This document shows positions 16,523 to 25,730 of a DNA stretch of 64,000 bases, one piece after another. The position numbers were made by a program, and so were the translations under genes. The notes below the pieces were generated by a model that was not told the origin of the DNA, did not search any database, and saw nothing but the letters and a program-made list of their open reading frames with translations. The DNA comes from Rhodoferax sp. Its GTDB lineage: Bacteria > Pseudomonadota > Gammaproteobacteria > Burkholderiales > Burkholderiaceae_C. Numbering within the stretch: the first letter of the stretch is position 1; every line of letters begins with the position of its first letter. The stretch covers positions 62,001 through 126,000 of the forward strand of contig JACKLK010000010.1 of the NCBI GenBank assembly GCA_024236015.1, written 5' to 3'.

Positions 16523-18415
16523 ATGAACCGATATCCGATCTGGAAATACGTGGTCATCGTGATCGCGATGCTGGTGGGGGCCTTGTACACCCTGCCCAAC
16601 TTCTTCGGCGAGGCGCCCGCGGTGCAGGTGTCGCCGGGCAAGGCCACCGTCAAGGTCGACACCGGCACCCAGCGCCGGGTCGAGGACGCGCTCAAGGCCG
16701 CGGGCATTGCGCCGGCGGCGATCACCTTCGACGGCAATTCGATCAAGGTGCGGCTCGATACCGGCGACGAGCAGCTCAAGGCCAAGGACGCGATCCAGCG
16801 GGCGCTGATTCCCGATCCCTCCGATCCGCCGTACGTGGTTGCGCTGAACCTGTTGTCGCGTTCGCCGTCCTGGCTGTCGGCCATCGGTGCGGCGCCGATG
16901 TATCTGGGGCTGGACCTGCGCGGCGGCGTGCATTTCATGCTGCAGGTCGACATGGAGGCTGCGTTGACGCGCAAGGTCGACTCCCTGTCGGGCGATATGC
17001 GTACCGCGTTGCGCGAGAAGAACGTGCGCCACAGCGGCATCAGCCGCAACGAGCAGACCATCGAGGTGATGTTCCGCGATGCGGCCACGCGCGAAGCGGC
17101 CAAGAACGTCATCGCCGACCAGTTTGTCGAACTCAAGACCGTCGACGCGCCCGCGGGCGACGAATTCAAGCTGACCGCGCGCATCGACGAGGCGGCGGCG
17201 CGCACCATCCAGGAGCAGGCGCTCAAGCAGAACATGGTCACGCTGCACAACCGGATCAACGAACTCGGCGTGGCCGAGCCGGTGATCCAGCAGCAGGGGC
17301 TGGACCGCATCGTCGTGCAGCTGCCGGGCGTGCAGGACACGGCCAAGGCCAAGGACATCCTGGGCCGCACGGCCACGCTCGAGGTGCGGCTGGTCGACGA
17401 AAGCCCGGAGGGCCAGGCGGCCGAAGCCGGGACCGGGCCGGTGCCGTTCGGCTCCGAGCGTTTCCTGGAGCGCAACAGCCGGCCGGTGATCGTCAAGAAA
17501 CAGGTCATCCTGACCGGCGAGAACCTCACCGATGCGCAGCCCGGCTTCGACAACCAGACCCAGGAAGCCGCGGTGCACCTGAACCTCGATGCCAAGGGCT
17601 CACGCATCTTCCGAGACGTCACGCGGGAGAACATCGGCAAGCGCATGGCCATCCTGTTGTTCGAGAAGGGCAAGGGCGAGGTCGTCACGGCGCCGGTGAT
17701 CCGCAGCGAGATCGGTGGCGGACGGGTGCAGATTTCCGGCCGCATGACGACCACCGAAGCGCACGACACCGCGCTGCTGCTGCGCGCCGGTTCGCTGGCC
17801 GCGCCGATGGAGATCATCGAGGAGCGCACCATCGGCCCGAGCCTGGGGGCCGAGAACATTGCCAAGGGTTTCAACAGTGTCACCTGGGGTTTCCTGGTGA
17901 TCGCGGCCTTCATGTGCATCTACTACATGATGTTCGGCATCTTCTCGAGCATCGCGCTGGGGGTCAACCTGCTGCTGCTGGTGGCGGTGCTGTCGATGCT
18001 GCAGGCCACGCTGACGCTGCCCGGCATGGCTGCCATGGCGCTGGCGCTGGGCATGGCGATCGACTCCAACGTGCTGATCAACGAACGCGTGCGCGAGGAG
18101 TTGCGCGGCGGGGCGTCGCCCCAGGCCGCCATCAACGCCGGCTACGAACGCGCGTGGGGCACGATCTTCGACTCCAACGTCACGACGCTGATCGCCGGCG
18201 TGGCCTTGCTGATCTTCGGCTCCGGGCCGGTGCGCGGTTTCGCCGTCGTGCATTGCATCGGCATCCTGACCAGCATGTTCTCGGCCGTGTTCTTCTCGCG
18301 CGGCCTGGTCAACTTCTGGTACGGGCGGGTGAAAAAACTCAAGACCGTGTCGATCGGGACCGTATGGCGCCCGGATGGCGCATCGAACGTTGCCCGTTCC
18401 GGGCAAGGGAGCTGA
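16523..18415 (+). CDS. secD: Protein translocase subunit SecD
   Basis: A 630-residue RND-type membrane protein that uses the proton gradient to assist late steps of Sec export. It has an N-terminal transmembrane helix (IWKYVVIVIAMLVGALYTLP), the large periplasmic P1 domain starting around GLDLRGGVHFMLQVDMEAAL, and five C-terminal transmembrane segments with the conserved ALALGMAIDSNVLINERVREE (essential Asp) and TLIAGVALLIFGSGPVRGFA. The start at 16523 gives the canonical N-terminus. The secF gene follows after 3 nt. Confidence 0.96.
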   Translation: MNRYPIWKYVVIVIAMLVGALYTLPNFFGEAPAVQVSPGKATVKVDTGTQRRVEDALKAAGIAPAAITFDGNSIKVRLDTGDEQLKAKDAIQRALIPDPSDPPYVVALNLLSRSPSWLSAIGAAPMYLGLDLRGGVHFMLQVDMEAALTRKVDSLSGDMRTALREKNVRHSGISRNEQTIEVMFRDAATREAAKNVIADQFVELKTVDAPAGDEFKLTARIDEAAARTIQEQALKQNMVTLHNRINELGVAEPVIQQQGLDRIVVQLPGVQDTAKAKDILGRTATLEVRLVDESPEGQAAEAGTGPVPFGSERFLERNSRPVIVKKQVILTGENLTDAQPGFDNQTQEAAVHLNLDAKGSRIFRDVTRENIGKRMAILLFEKGKGEVVTAPVIRSEIGGGRVQISGRMTTTEAHDTALLLRAGSLAAPMEIIEERTIGPSLGAENIAKGFNSVTWGFLVIAAFMCIYYMMFGIFSSIALGVNLLLLVAVLSMLQATLTLPGMAAMALALGMAIDSNVLINERVREELRGGASPQAAINAGYERAWGTIFDSNVTTLIAGVALLIFGSGPVRGFAVVHCIGILTSMFSAVFFSRGLVNFWYGRVKKLKTVSIGTVWRPDGASNVARSGQGS

Positions 18416-18418
18416 GCC

Positions 18419-19372
18419 ATGGAATTCTTCAAGTTTCGCCGTGACATCCCGTTCATGCGGTATGCGCTGGCGCTCAACGTGGTGTCGGTCGTCACCTTCG
18501 TGCTGGCGGTGTTCTTCCTGTTCAGCCGCGGCCTGCACCTGTCGGTGGAGTTCACCGGCGGCACCGTGATGGAGGTCGGTTATTCGCAGCCGGCCGACGT
18601 GCCCAAGGTGCGCTCGGTCATTGCCGGTCTCGGCTACAGCGACATCCAGGTGCAGAATTTCGGGACGGCGCAGGACGTCATCATCCGGCTGCCGGCGCAA
18701 AAAGGCGTCAGCTCCGCGCAACAGAGCGAAGTGGCATTCGCCGCGCTCAAGGCCGCCGACCCGGGGGCGACCCTGCGTCGTCAGGAATTCGTCGGCCCGC
18801 AGGTCGGCGAGGAACTGGTGACCGACGGTCTCAAGGCCCTGGCCATGGTGGTCGTCGGTATCATGATCTACTTGGCGGTGCGTTTCGAATGGAAGTTCGC
18901 CGTGGCCGCCATCGTGGCCAACCTGCACGATGTGATCATCATCCTGGGCTTCTTCGCCTTCTTCCAGTGGGAGTTCTCGCTCGCGGTGCTGGCCGCGGTG
19001 CTGGCGGTACTGGGGTATTCTGTCAATGAGTCGGTCGTGATATTCGACCGGATCCGCGAAAATTTCCGCCGATACCGCAAGATGGACACGATCGAGATCA
19101 TCAACAACGCGATCACGTCCACGATCAGTCGTACTATCATTACCCACGGCTCTACCCAGATCATGGTCCTGTCAATGCTCCTATTCGGTGGTCCAACGCT
19201 GTTCTACTTTGCGCTGGCGCTGACCATCGGGATCTGCTTCGGCATCTACTCGTCGGTGTTTGTCGGTGCTGCCGTGGCGATGTGGCTGGGCATCCGGCGC
19301 GAAGACATGGTCAAGCCAGGCGTGCAGAAAGGGCTCGATCCCAACGACCCGAACGCCGGGGCCATCGTGTGA
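18419..19372 (+). CDS. secF: Protein translocase subunit SecF
   Basis: A 317-residue partner of SecD with six transmembrane segments. Conserved features are GLHLSVEFTGGTVMEV in the periplasmic part, AVLAVLGYSVNESVVIFDRI (proton-path Asp) and STISRTIITHGSTQIMVLSM. It lies 3 nt after secD, so the two are translated together. The DUF1631 gene follows after 15 nt and may share the transcript. Confidence 0.96.
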   Translation: MEFFKFRRDIPFMRYALALNVVSVVTFVLAVFFLFSRGLHLSVEFTGGTVMEVGYSQPADVPKVRSVIAGLGYSDIQVQNFGTAQDVIIRLPAQKGVSSAQQSEVAFAALKAADPGATLRRQEFVGPQVGEELVTDGLKALAMVVVGIMIYLAVRFEWKFAVAAIVANLHDVIIILGFFAFFQWEFSLAVLAAVLAVLGYSVNESVVIFDRIRENFRRYRKMDTIEIINNAITSTISRTIITHGSTQIMVLSMLLFGGPTLFYFALALTIGICFGIYSSVFVGAAVAMWLGIRREDMVKPGVQKGLDPNDPNAGAIV

Positions 19373-19387
19373 CCGGAAACTGACTCC

Positions 19388-21877
19388 ATGGTCACCGCGT
19401 CCTTCTCCAGTCAACGTCGACGCCTGGCGGGTGAAATCCGGCAGCAGTTCGTTGCCGACGCGGTGCAGGCCATGGCGGACATCGTGCCTGCCGTGCACGA
19501 AAGCCTGCGGGCCTTGATGGACGAGGCGGCGCCATCGCGCGAGATGCAGGCGCGCCGCGACGCCTGGACCTTCTACCAGCGCAACAAGGACAAGTGGCAC
19601 GAGGCCACGGCGCGTGCATGGAAGGAGGCCCTGGTGCCTCCGGCGGTCGCCCCCAAGGACGACTCGCCCGATTTCGGCGGCTTGTCGCTGGTGGGCAACG
19701 ACGTCGTCGAGAACAAGATCCTGGCGTCGCGCCTGGTGCTGCGGGTCATGGACAAGGTCAGCTCCGAGCTCGACGACCTGCGCCTGCGCATCCGTTACCT
19801 CGAGGACTCCGACGACCTCGACCGCCAGGACATCCTGCGGCCGGACGTGCTGGTGCTGATCCTGGTCGAGGAGTGGGCCGCCAGCGGCATGCCGGCGGGA
19901 AGCTGGCCCATGGTCAACGACGCCGTGCAGACGCTGCTGTCCGAACGCCTCAAGAATGCCTACCGCAAGGGCAATCAATCGCTGATCGACAAGGGCGTGA
20001 TGCCGACCATCGATCTCAAGGACCGGGTCAAGCGGGCCGTGCCCTCGTCGTCTGCGCCCAAGGCCTTCCCGAGTACGCGTCTGGCATCCGACATGGGGGA
20101 TCCGCACAGCGGATATCCGGCCAGTGGCTCGGGCCATGGCGCCGACCCCATGCATGGCTCAGGGTATGCGCCTTCGGGCGGGGGCTACCCGCGCGAGCCC
20201 GCGGCCAGTGGCGGTTTCGGAAACAGCTACCGTGGCGAGTCCGGCGCCGGCGCGCACGAGCAGGGTTTCGCCACGAGCGACCCGCAACACGGCGGCTTCA
20301 TCCCGGCCAGCGGCGCGCGCCCGGTCAGCGGCATGACCCATGACGAGACCCGGATGATGACGTCGACCACGCCGCTGGCGCGGGCGCGCAGCCGGGCGCA
20401 GGGCGTGCTGGGTCAGCTCAAGCGCATGCTCGTCGGCCGGATCGGTCCGGAGTTCGAGGGCACCTCCTACGGTCCGGCGTCGCCGGCCTTGGCGGCGGCC
20501 CTGGTGCCACGCGCGCGCGGCGAAGGCGCCGCGGTGGCCTTCGGCGACTCCGCCACGGTGATGGAGGACTACAGTCCGGCGGGCGTGGCGCAGGTCGCCG
20601 GCCGGCTGCGCCAGCAGACCGCCGACCTCAAGAACAAGGCCGAGACCAAGGGCGAGAAGGCGACGATCGAGATCGTCGCGCTGATGTTCCAGGCCATCCT
20701 GCAGGAGGACCGCATCCCGTCGGCGATCCGGGTCTGGTTCGCGCGGCTGCAGATGCCGGTGTTGCGGGTGGCGCTGGCCGAGCCCGATTTCTTCGGTTCC
20801 GCCAACCATCCGGCGCGCCAGTTGATCGACCGCATGGGCTCGTGCGTGATGGGTTTCGACGCCAGCGGCATCCAGGGCGGCCCGCTCGAGAAAGAGATCA
20901 AGCGCATCGTGCAGGTGATCGAGCAATACCCCGAGACCGGCAAGCGGGTCTACGAACTGGTGTATGCCGAGTTCCAGAAGTTCCTGCAGAAGTTCCTGGC
21001 CGGCAGCGGGGCGACGCAAAAGGTCGCCAGCGTAGCGCAGCAGGTCGAGCAGAAGGAGACGCTGACGATCCAGTACACGATCGAGATGCGCAACATGCTC
21101 AAGGACATCCCGGTGCGCGAGGAGATCCGGACCTTCCTGTTCAAGGTATGGGCCGAGGTGCTGGCGGTCGCCGCCGTGCGCAAGGGGCCGCAACACGCGG
21201 AAACGCTCGAGCTCAAGCGCTCCTCGTCGGACCTGGTATGGGCCGCCAGCGCCAAGCCCGACCGGGCCGACCGGGCGCGCGTGATCCAGAACCTGCCCAA
21301 GCTGCTGCAACGGCTGCGCGCCGGCATGACCCTGCTGGGCATGGCGCCGAGCCAGCAGGATCTGCACATCAAGACGGTCAGCGACACGCTGGCCGACGCC
21401 TTCCTGTCCAAGACCGACGCCATTCCCGCGGCGCAGATCGAGGCGCTGGCAAAACGGCTGGCCAACCTGGAAGACTTCGTCAGTGAAGACGGCATGGGCG
21501 ATCTGCCGCTCGACGCGGAGAGCATCGAACTGATGCTGGGCATCGACCCGGCGACCATCGACGTGGTGGCCAATGGCGGCTCCAAGCCCAGCAATGCGAT
21601 GCTGGCCTGGGCCAACGAGCTCGAACTGGGTTCATGGTTCACGCTCGACCACAACAACCGGGTCGTCAAGGTGCAGTTCGCCTGGCGCAGCGAACGCAAG
21701 CAGCTGAACCTCTTCGCGTCGGCGGACGGCCACAGCTACCTGATCCAGGCCGGTCGCCTGGCCGCCTATCTACAGGCCGGCCTGTTGTTGCCGCAGGAAG
21801 AAGAAGCCTTGACGGTGCGCGCCACGCGCGATGCGCTGGCCAAGCTCGAGGCGAATCCGGAACGCCTGCTCGGCTGA
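19388..21877 (+). CDS. DUF1631 family protein
   Basis: An 829-residue cytoplasmic protein of the DUF1631 family, whose function is not established. The N-terminal ~230 residues are helical (FYQRNKDKWHEATARAWKEA; ENKILASRLVLRVMDKVSSE). About residues 234-315 form a low-complexity Gly/Ser/Pro linker, followed by a long conserved helical core (ATIEIVALMFQAILQEDRIP, FAQ-rich repeats of helices). The C-terminus (LELGSWFTLDHNN...VQFAWRSERKQLNLFASADG) resembles the small beta-barrel end of the family, reminiscent of PilZ-like folds. It lies directly downstream of secF; this proximity does not prove a role in secretion. Confidence 0.8.
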   Translation: MVTASFSSQRRRLAGEIRQQFVADAVQAMADIVPAVHESLRALMDEAAPSREMQARRDAWTFYQRNKDKWHEATARAWKEALVPPAVAPKDDSPDFGGLSLVGNDVVENKILASRLVLRVMDKVSSELDDLRLRIRYLEDSDDLDRQDILRPDVLVLILVEEWAASGMPAGSWPMVNDAVQTLLSERLKNAYRKGNQSLIDKGVMPTIDLKDRVKRAVPSSSAPKAFPSTRLASDMGDPHSGYPASGSGHGADPMHGSGYAPSGGGYPREPAASGGFGNSYRGESGAGAHEQGFATSDPQHGGFIPASGARPVSGMTHDETRMMTSTTPLARARSRAQGVLGQLKRMLVGRIGPEFEGTSYGPASPALAAALVPRARGEGAAVAFGDSATVMEDYSPAGVAQVAGRLRQQTADLKNKAETKGEKATIEIVALMFQAILQEDRIPSAIRVWFARLQMPVLRVALAEPDFFGSANHPARQLIDRMGSCVMGFDASGIQGGPLEKEIKRIVQVIEQYPETGKRVYELVYAEFQKFLQKFLAGSGATQKVASVAQQVEQKETLTIQYTIEMRNMLKDIPVREEIRTFLFKVWAEVLAVAAVRKGPQHAETLELKRSSSDLVWAASAKPDRADRARVIQNLPKLLQRLRAGMTLLGMAPSQQDLHIKTVSDTLADAFLSKTDAIPAAQIEALAKRLANLEDFVSEDGMGDLPLDAESIELMLGIDPATIDVVANGGSKPSNAMLAWANELELGSWFTLDHNNRVVKVQFAWRSERKQLNLFASADGHSYLIQAGRLAAYLQAGLLLPQEEEALTVRATRDALAKLEANPERLLG

Positions 21878-21914
21878 TGGCCCGGCGCCGGTGCGCCGGC
21901 GTGATCCGATCGAT

Positions 21915-22427
21915 TCAGTGGGCGATCCGTTCGCGGGTGTCGTCGCACAGTTCGTCGAGCACCAGTGCGTCAGGTTCCTCGCCGAAACTCCAGTAGACCA
22001 TCAGCACGATGATCTTGAGGTCTTCCAGGCTCAGTTCGTCGGAGCCGCAGGCCATGGCCCGGTCGACGACGATCTCGCGCATGTGGGCCGGAAATTGCGC
22101 CGCGTCTTCGAGGAAGCGGATGAATCCCAGGCACTGGGCGCCGAGGCGGTTCTGCTCCGACGTCGAGAACACCCGCATGCTGGCCGGGGTCTGGATCGCA
22201 CCGGCCCACGGCAAGGCCAGGGCGCTCGTGTGGTCGGCTTCGATCTCCGATGGCGGTCGCTCGGTGTTGCGTGTGGCCTGGCGCAGTCCGGTGAGCCAGT
22301 GCAGCGCGTCCTTGATCTCCTGCGACTCGAAACCGACCGCGTGGAGCTTGCGCTCGAGCTGGTTCCATTGGGGGCATGCATCACCGCGCCAGTAATGCTC
22401 GTAGACGAAAACCAGCACTTCAAACAT
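21915..22427 (-). CDS. smg: Smg family protein (DUF494)
   Basis: A 170-residue Smg protein starting MFEVLVFVYEHYW, with the family C-terminal segment LEDLKIIVLMVYWSFGEEPDALVLDEL. Function is poorly defined; the gene is classically linked to dprA (smf) and def-fmt, as here. Start at 22427 is preferred over 22457 by family alignment. No Shine-Dalgarno sequence precedes it, but TATATT lies six bases upstream. Confidence 0.88.
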   Translation of the reverse strand: MFEVLVFVYEHYWRGDACPQWNQLERKLHAVGFESQEIKDALHWLTGLRQATRNTERPPSEIEADHTSALALPWAGAIQTPASMRVFSTSEQNRLGAQCLGFIRFLEDAAQFPAHMREIVVDRAMACGSDELSLEDLKIIVLMVYWSFGEEPDALVLDELCDDTRERIAH

Positions 22428-22433
22428 GTGCCC

Positions 22434-22439
22434 AATATA
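22434..22439 (-). promoter_or_regulatory. Candidate -10 (TATATT) six bases before smg
   Basis: On the minus strand TATATT is followed by GGGCAC and then ATG. This puts the predicted transcription start at or next to the start codon, implying a leaderless smg mRNA. The purC context (TAGAAT, CGGCAC, ATG) is nearly the same. The -35 is weak. Confidence 0.4.
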
Positions 22440-22493
22440 GCGCACATCCCGCGCCACCCCCGCGGCATGTGCCCGCGATCGCGTTGGCCGTGT

Positions 22494-23723
22494 TCAGGTG
22501 CCGGCGATCCGCTGGAACAGGCCGCCCGGCAGGCGGCCCACCTGGCCGGCGAGTTCGAGCGCCATCAGTTGCGCCTGCAGCCGGGGCGTGTCGATGCCCG
22601 TGCGGGCCTGCAGCGCGTCCAGGCTGGCCGGTTCGTGGCCCAGCGCCTGCAACAGCGCGGGGTCGGTGCCCGGCGGTGACGCCGCTTGCGGTCCGGTCGC
22701 GGGTGCGGCGCCGGCCGGGCGCGGCGCGCCGTGCCAGGGCAGTTCCTCGAGCACGTCCTGCGCCGACTCCACCAGCTTGGCGCCCTGGCGGATCAGCGCA
22801 TGGCAGCCGCGTGACTGCGGGGAATGGATGGATCCGGGGATCGCAAAAACCTCCTTGCCCTGTTCCGCCGCCAGGCGCGCCGTGATCAGCGAGCCGGACT
22901 GCAATGCGGCCTCGACCACCAGCGTGCCTTGCGACAGGCCGGAGATGAGCCGGTTGCGGCGCGGAAAATTCGCCGCGATCGGCGGCGTGCCGATGGGGTA
23001 TTCGCTGATCAGCAGGCCATGGCGCGCGATGCGCCGCGCCAGCGCCAGATGGCGTTTCGGATAGACACGGTCCAGGCCGGTTCCGACCACCGCCACGGTG
23101 GCCGGGCCGTCACCGGTGTCGTCACCATCGCGCGCATCGAGTGCACCGGCGTGGGCCGCGCCGTCGATGCCCAGCGCCAGGCCCGACACCACGGTCAGGC
23201 CCGCCTGCGCCAGCGCCTGTGCGAACCGGCGGGCGTTCTCCGTGCCCTGGTGGGTCGGGTTGCGGCTGCCGACGATGGCCAGGCAGCGTCCCAGCCCCAG
23301 CGCGGGGCCCGTGGCCTGCGGGCCAGGGGATCCGCCGTGCGCGGCCGGTGCCGGCGGAGGAGAGAGCCAACGGGCAGCGCCGTGCACGTACAGCATGGGC
23401 GGAGGGTCTTCGATGGCGAGCAGCGCCGCCGGGTAACGCGGGTCGGCCAGCGTGATCACGGCCCTGGCCATGTCCGGTGTGGCGTCGTCGTCCGCCGGGT
23501 GCAGCCAGTCCCAGGTGGCCTGCCATTGCGCGTCGAGGTCGGCCGGCGGTTGCGCCAGCGCATGGGCCAGGTGCGGACCGACGACCTCGCGCCAGGCGGC
23601 GGCAGGTTGCGCGAAGATGTGCGCCGGCAGTCCGAAGCGCGCCAGCAGCAGGCGGGCCGTCTCGCTGCCGACGCCGGGCGTGAGCATCAGGCGCAGCCAG
23701 TGCCCGAGTTCGTCACGATCCAT
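22494..23723 (-). CDS. dprA: DNA-processing protein DprA
   Basis: A 409-residue DprA/Smf protein that loads RecA on incoming single-stranded DNA during natural transformation. The extended Rossmann fold is visible: AIVGSRNPTHQGTENARR, GLTVVSGLALGIDGAAH, TVAVVGTGLDRVYPKRH, SEYPIGTPPIAANFPRRN and RLISGLSQGTLVVEAALQSG. The C-terminus holds a winged-helix-like domain (LDALQARTGIDTPRLQAQL). A ~20-residue P/A/G-rich insertion sits before the Rossmann fold. It lies upstream of smg in the same direction. Confidence 0.94.
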   Translation of the reverse strand: MDRDELGHWLRLMLTPGVGSETARLLLARFGLPAHIFAQPAAAWREVVGPHLAHALAQPPADLDAQWQATWDWLHPADDDATPDMARAVITLADPRYPAALLAIEDPPPMLYVHGAARWLSPPPAPAAHGGSPGPQATGPALGLGRCLAIVGSRNPTHQGTENARRFAQALAQAGLTVVSGLALGIDGAAHAGALDARDGDDTGDGPATVAVVGTGLDRVYPKRHLALARRIARHGLLISEYPIGTPPIAANFPRRNRLISGLSQGTLVVEAALQSGSLITARLAAEQGKEVFAIPGSIHSPQSRGCHALIRQGAKLVESAQDVLEELPWHGAPRPAGAAPATGPQAASPPGTDPALLQALGHEPASLDALQARTGIDTPRLQAQLMALELAGQVGRLPGGLFQRIAGT

Positions 23724-23805
23724 GCGCAGGCTCGGGGTGTGCCGGCGGGCGGTGGTGGCGCTCAGGCCCGGGTTCGGTGCCGTGTCCGGCTGGTTCGCCG
23801 GCAGG

Positions 23806-25044
23806 TCAGAGCGGGCTGATCAGCCGATCGCCGATGTTGACCGCCGACCGGATGTCCAGCACCAGCGCATACGAGACCCGGTCGAAGGTCCGGAACACCA
23901 TCAGCAGGCCATTGCGTTCGTCCGGCAGCTTGAGCATGGGGCGGGTGGAGTCGGTCTTGTCGACGACCCGCGCGCCGTCCTTGAGGATGGCCATGACATG
24001 GCCGGGCTCGATGCCGTCGCGTTTGCCCAGGCTGATCGCGACGACCTGGTTCTGCGCCGCATTGACGACCGCGCTGCCATAGACGGAGACCACCCGGCCC
24101 AACACGCCGGCCGCCGGTGCGCGCGGGGCGTAGCTGAGCAACTCGCGGGGCGGCTCGGGCAGCAGCCGGTCGCCGATCAGCATTTCTTCCTTGGCCGACA
24201 CGATGTCGATGGTCGCCGGCGTGATCTCGGTACCGGTGTCGCCATTGGCGCGGGTGACCTCGCTGGTGGTTTCGCTGCGCGCCAGCAAGGCCTTGCCGAC
24301 GTATTGCGCCTCGTAGCCCAGGATTTCGCCGGTGGACGGATCCTTGAGTGCGGTGGCATTGCGGAACACCCGGAATTCCTGTTGCTTGCCCGGCGCGTCG
24401 AGCATCGGGTTGCCGTTCTGGCCGCGCGCATAGGCGCGGTCGCCGCGGGTCAACAACACGCGGCCCTCCTGGGCCGCGACGATGCGCGGCGCATTGGACA
24501 GGCCGTCCGCGTCGACGACGATGGGCTCGGCCAGGAAAGGTTCGATCAGGCTGGCCTTGATCGCCGGCAACGCGGTGCTGTCGAGCACCTCGTAGCGGGT
24601 CCGCGGCGACACCCGGATCGTCTCGGTGGGAATGGCGTCGACGCCGTCGCCGCCGCTGCCCGCCATGCGCAACATGGCGCGACCGTCCTTGCGCTCGAGC
24701 ACCAGGCGTTGCCCGGGATAAATGAGGTGCGGATTGCGGATGTCGGACATGTTCATGCCCCACAACTCCGGCCAGCGCCACGGACTCTTGAGGAACAGGC
24801 CGGAGATGGCCCACAAGGTATCGCCCGTCTTGACCAGGTAGCTGTCGGGCGCATTGGCCGCAATCTCGCTGAGCGGCACGCCGGCTTGCGCGACCTGGTT
24901 CGCGGTCGCGCGCTGGCCCGACGTGATCGGGTAGTTTTGGGCCCAGGCCGGTTGCGCAAGCCACGTGGCCAGGGCCATGCCCAGCAGGGTGAGGGTGCGT
25001 TTGGAATTGATCGACAATTTCGTGGTCATTGCTTGCTGCATCAT
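23806..25044 (-). CDS. Exported LysM-domain protein
   Basis: A 412-residue secreted protein. A Sec signal peptide ends near AWA/QN (residues ~35-37 from the chosen ATG at 25044; ATG 25029 is an alternative). A LysM domain follows at once (YLVKTGDTLWAISGLFL...NPHLIYPGQRLVLER), predicted to bind peptidoglycan. The remaining ~300 residues have repeated beta-type segments (e.g. VVSVYGSAVVNAAQNQVVAI, GKRDGIEPGHVMAIL) found in the LysM proteins that sit beside dprA in betaproteobacteria. Precise function is unknown. It is divergent from def. Confidence 0.85.
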   Translation of the reverse strand: MMQQAMTTKLSINSKRTLTLLGMALATWLAQPAWAQNYPITSGQRATANQVAQAGVPLSEIAANAPDSYLVKTGDTLWAISGLFLKSPWRWPELWGMNMSDIRNPHLIYPGQRLVLERKDGRAMLRMAGSGGDGVDAIPTETIRVSPRTRYEVLDSTALPAIKASLIEPFLAEPIVVDADGLSNAPRIVAAQEGRVLLTRGDRAYARGQNGNPMLDAPGKQQEFRVFRNATALKDPSTGEILGYEAQYVGKALLARSETTSEVTRANGDTGTEITPATIDIVSAKEEMLIGDRLLPEPPRELLSYAPRAPAAGVLGRVVSVYGSAVVNAAQNQVVAISLGKRDGIEPGHVMAILKDGARVVDKTDSTRPMLKLPDERNGLLMVFRTFDRVSYALVLDIRSAVNIGDRLISPL

Positions 25045-25179
25045 GGTGGCCCCGTCAGGCTTCCCGGCCAGTGCCACGGCAAAGGAGCCGGGTCGGGAGC
25101 ATCTTGATAAATCACGCACGATTTTGCGCTCAAGTCCTTGATTGGGCAACGTTTTCTGTCGTGGCTGCGCGAACTCGTA

Positions 25180-25192
25180 CGCTAAATTAGCG
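25180..25192. promoter_or_regulatory. 13-bp palindrome CGCTAAATTAGCG upstream of def
   Basis: A perfect palindrome lies in the only AT-rich part of the LysM/def divergent gap, 28 bases before the def ATG. It probably overlaps promoter elements (TAAATT, TAGCGAAAAT). It could be an operator or part of two back-to-back -10 regions; no binding protein is suggested by sequence. Confidence 0.3.
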
Positions 25193-25220
25193 AAAATAGC
25201 GACATCTTTGAAGAGAATCC

Positions 25221-25730
25221 ATGTCTTTGTTACCCATTCTTTGTTATCCCGATCCCCGCCTGCACAAGGTCGCCAAGCCGGTGCAGACCGTCGATGCACG
25301 CATCAGGACGCTGATCGCGGACATGTTCGAGACCATGTACGACGCCAAGGGCATCGGCCTGGCGGCGACCCAGGTCGACGTGCATGAACGGCTGATTGTG
25401 ATCGATACGTCCGAGCAGCGCGACCAGCCGCTGGTGCTGATCAATCCCGAGATCGTCTGGACCAGCGCCGAAAAACATGTCAACGAGGAAGGCTGCCTGT
25501 CGGTGCCCGGCATCTACGACGGGGTCGAGCGTTTCGATGCCGTGCGCGTGAGCGCGCTCGATGGCGAGGGCACGGCGCGCACCATCGAGGCGCAGGGCAT
25601 GCTGGCCGTGTGTGTCCAGCACGAGATGGATCATCTGCTGGGCAAGGTGTTCGTCGAGTACCTGTCCCCGCTCAAGCGCGACCGCATCAAGACCAAGATG
25701 CGCAAGCTGCAGCGCGCGGAGCGCTCTTGA
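25221..25730 (+). CDS. def: Peptide deformylase
   Basis: A 169-residue metalloenzyme that removes the formyl group from nascent proteins. All three motifs are intact: G44IGLAATQ51, EGCLSVPG with metal ligand C92, and QHEMDHL with H134, E135 and H138. AAGAGAA precedes the ATG. Its stop codon overlaps the TTG start of fmt. Confidence 0.97.
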   Translation: MSLLPILCYPDPRLHKVAKPVQTVDARIRTLIADMFETMYDAKGIGLAATQVDVHERLIVIDTSEQRDQPLVLINPEIVWTSAEKHVNEEGCLSVPGIYDGVERFDAVRVSALDGEGTARTIEAQGMLAVCVQHEMDHLLGKVFVEYLSPLKRDRIKTKMRKLQRAERS

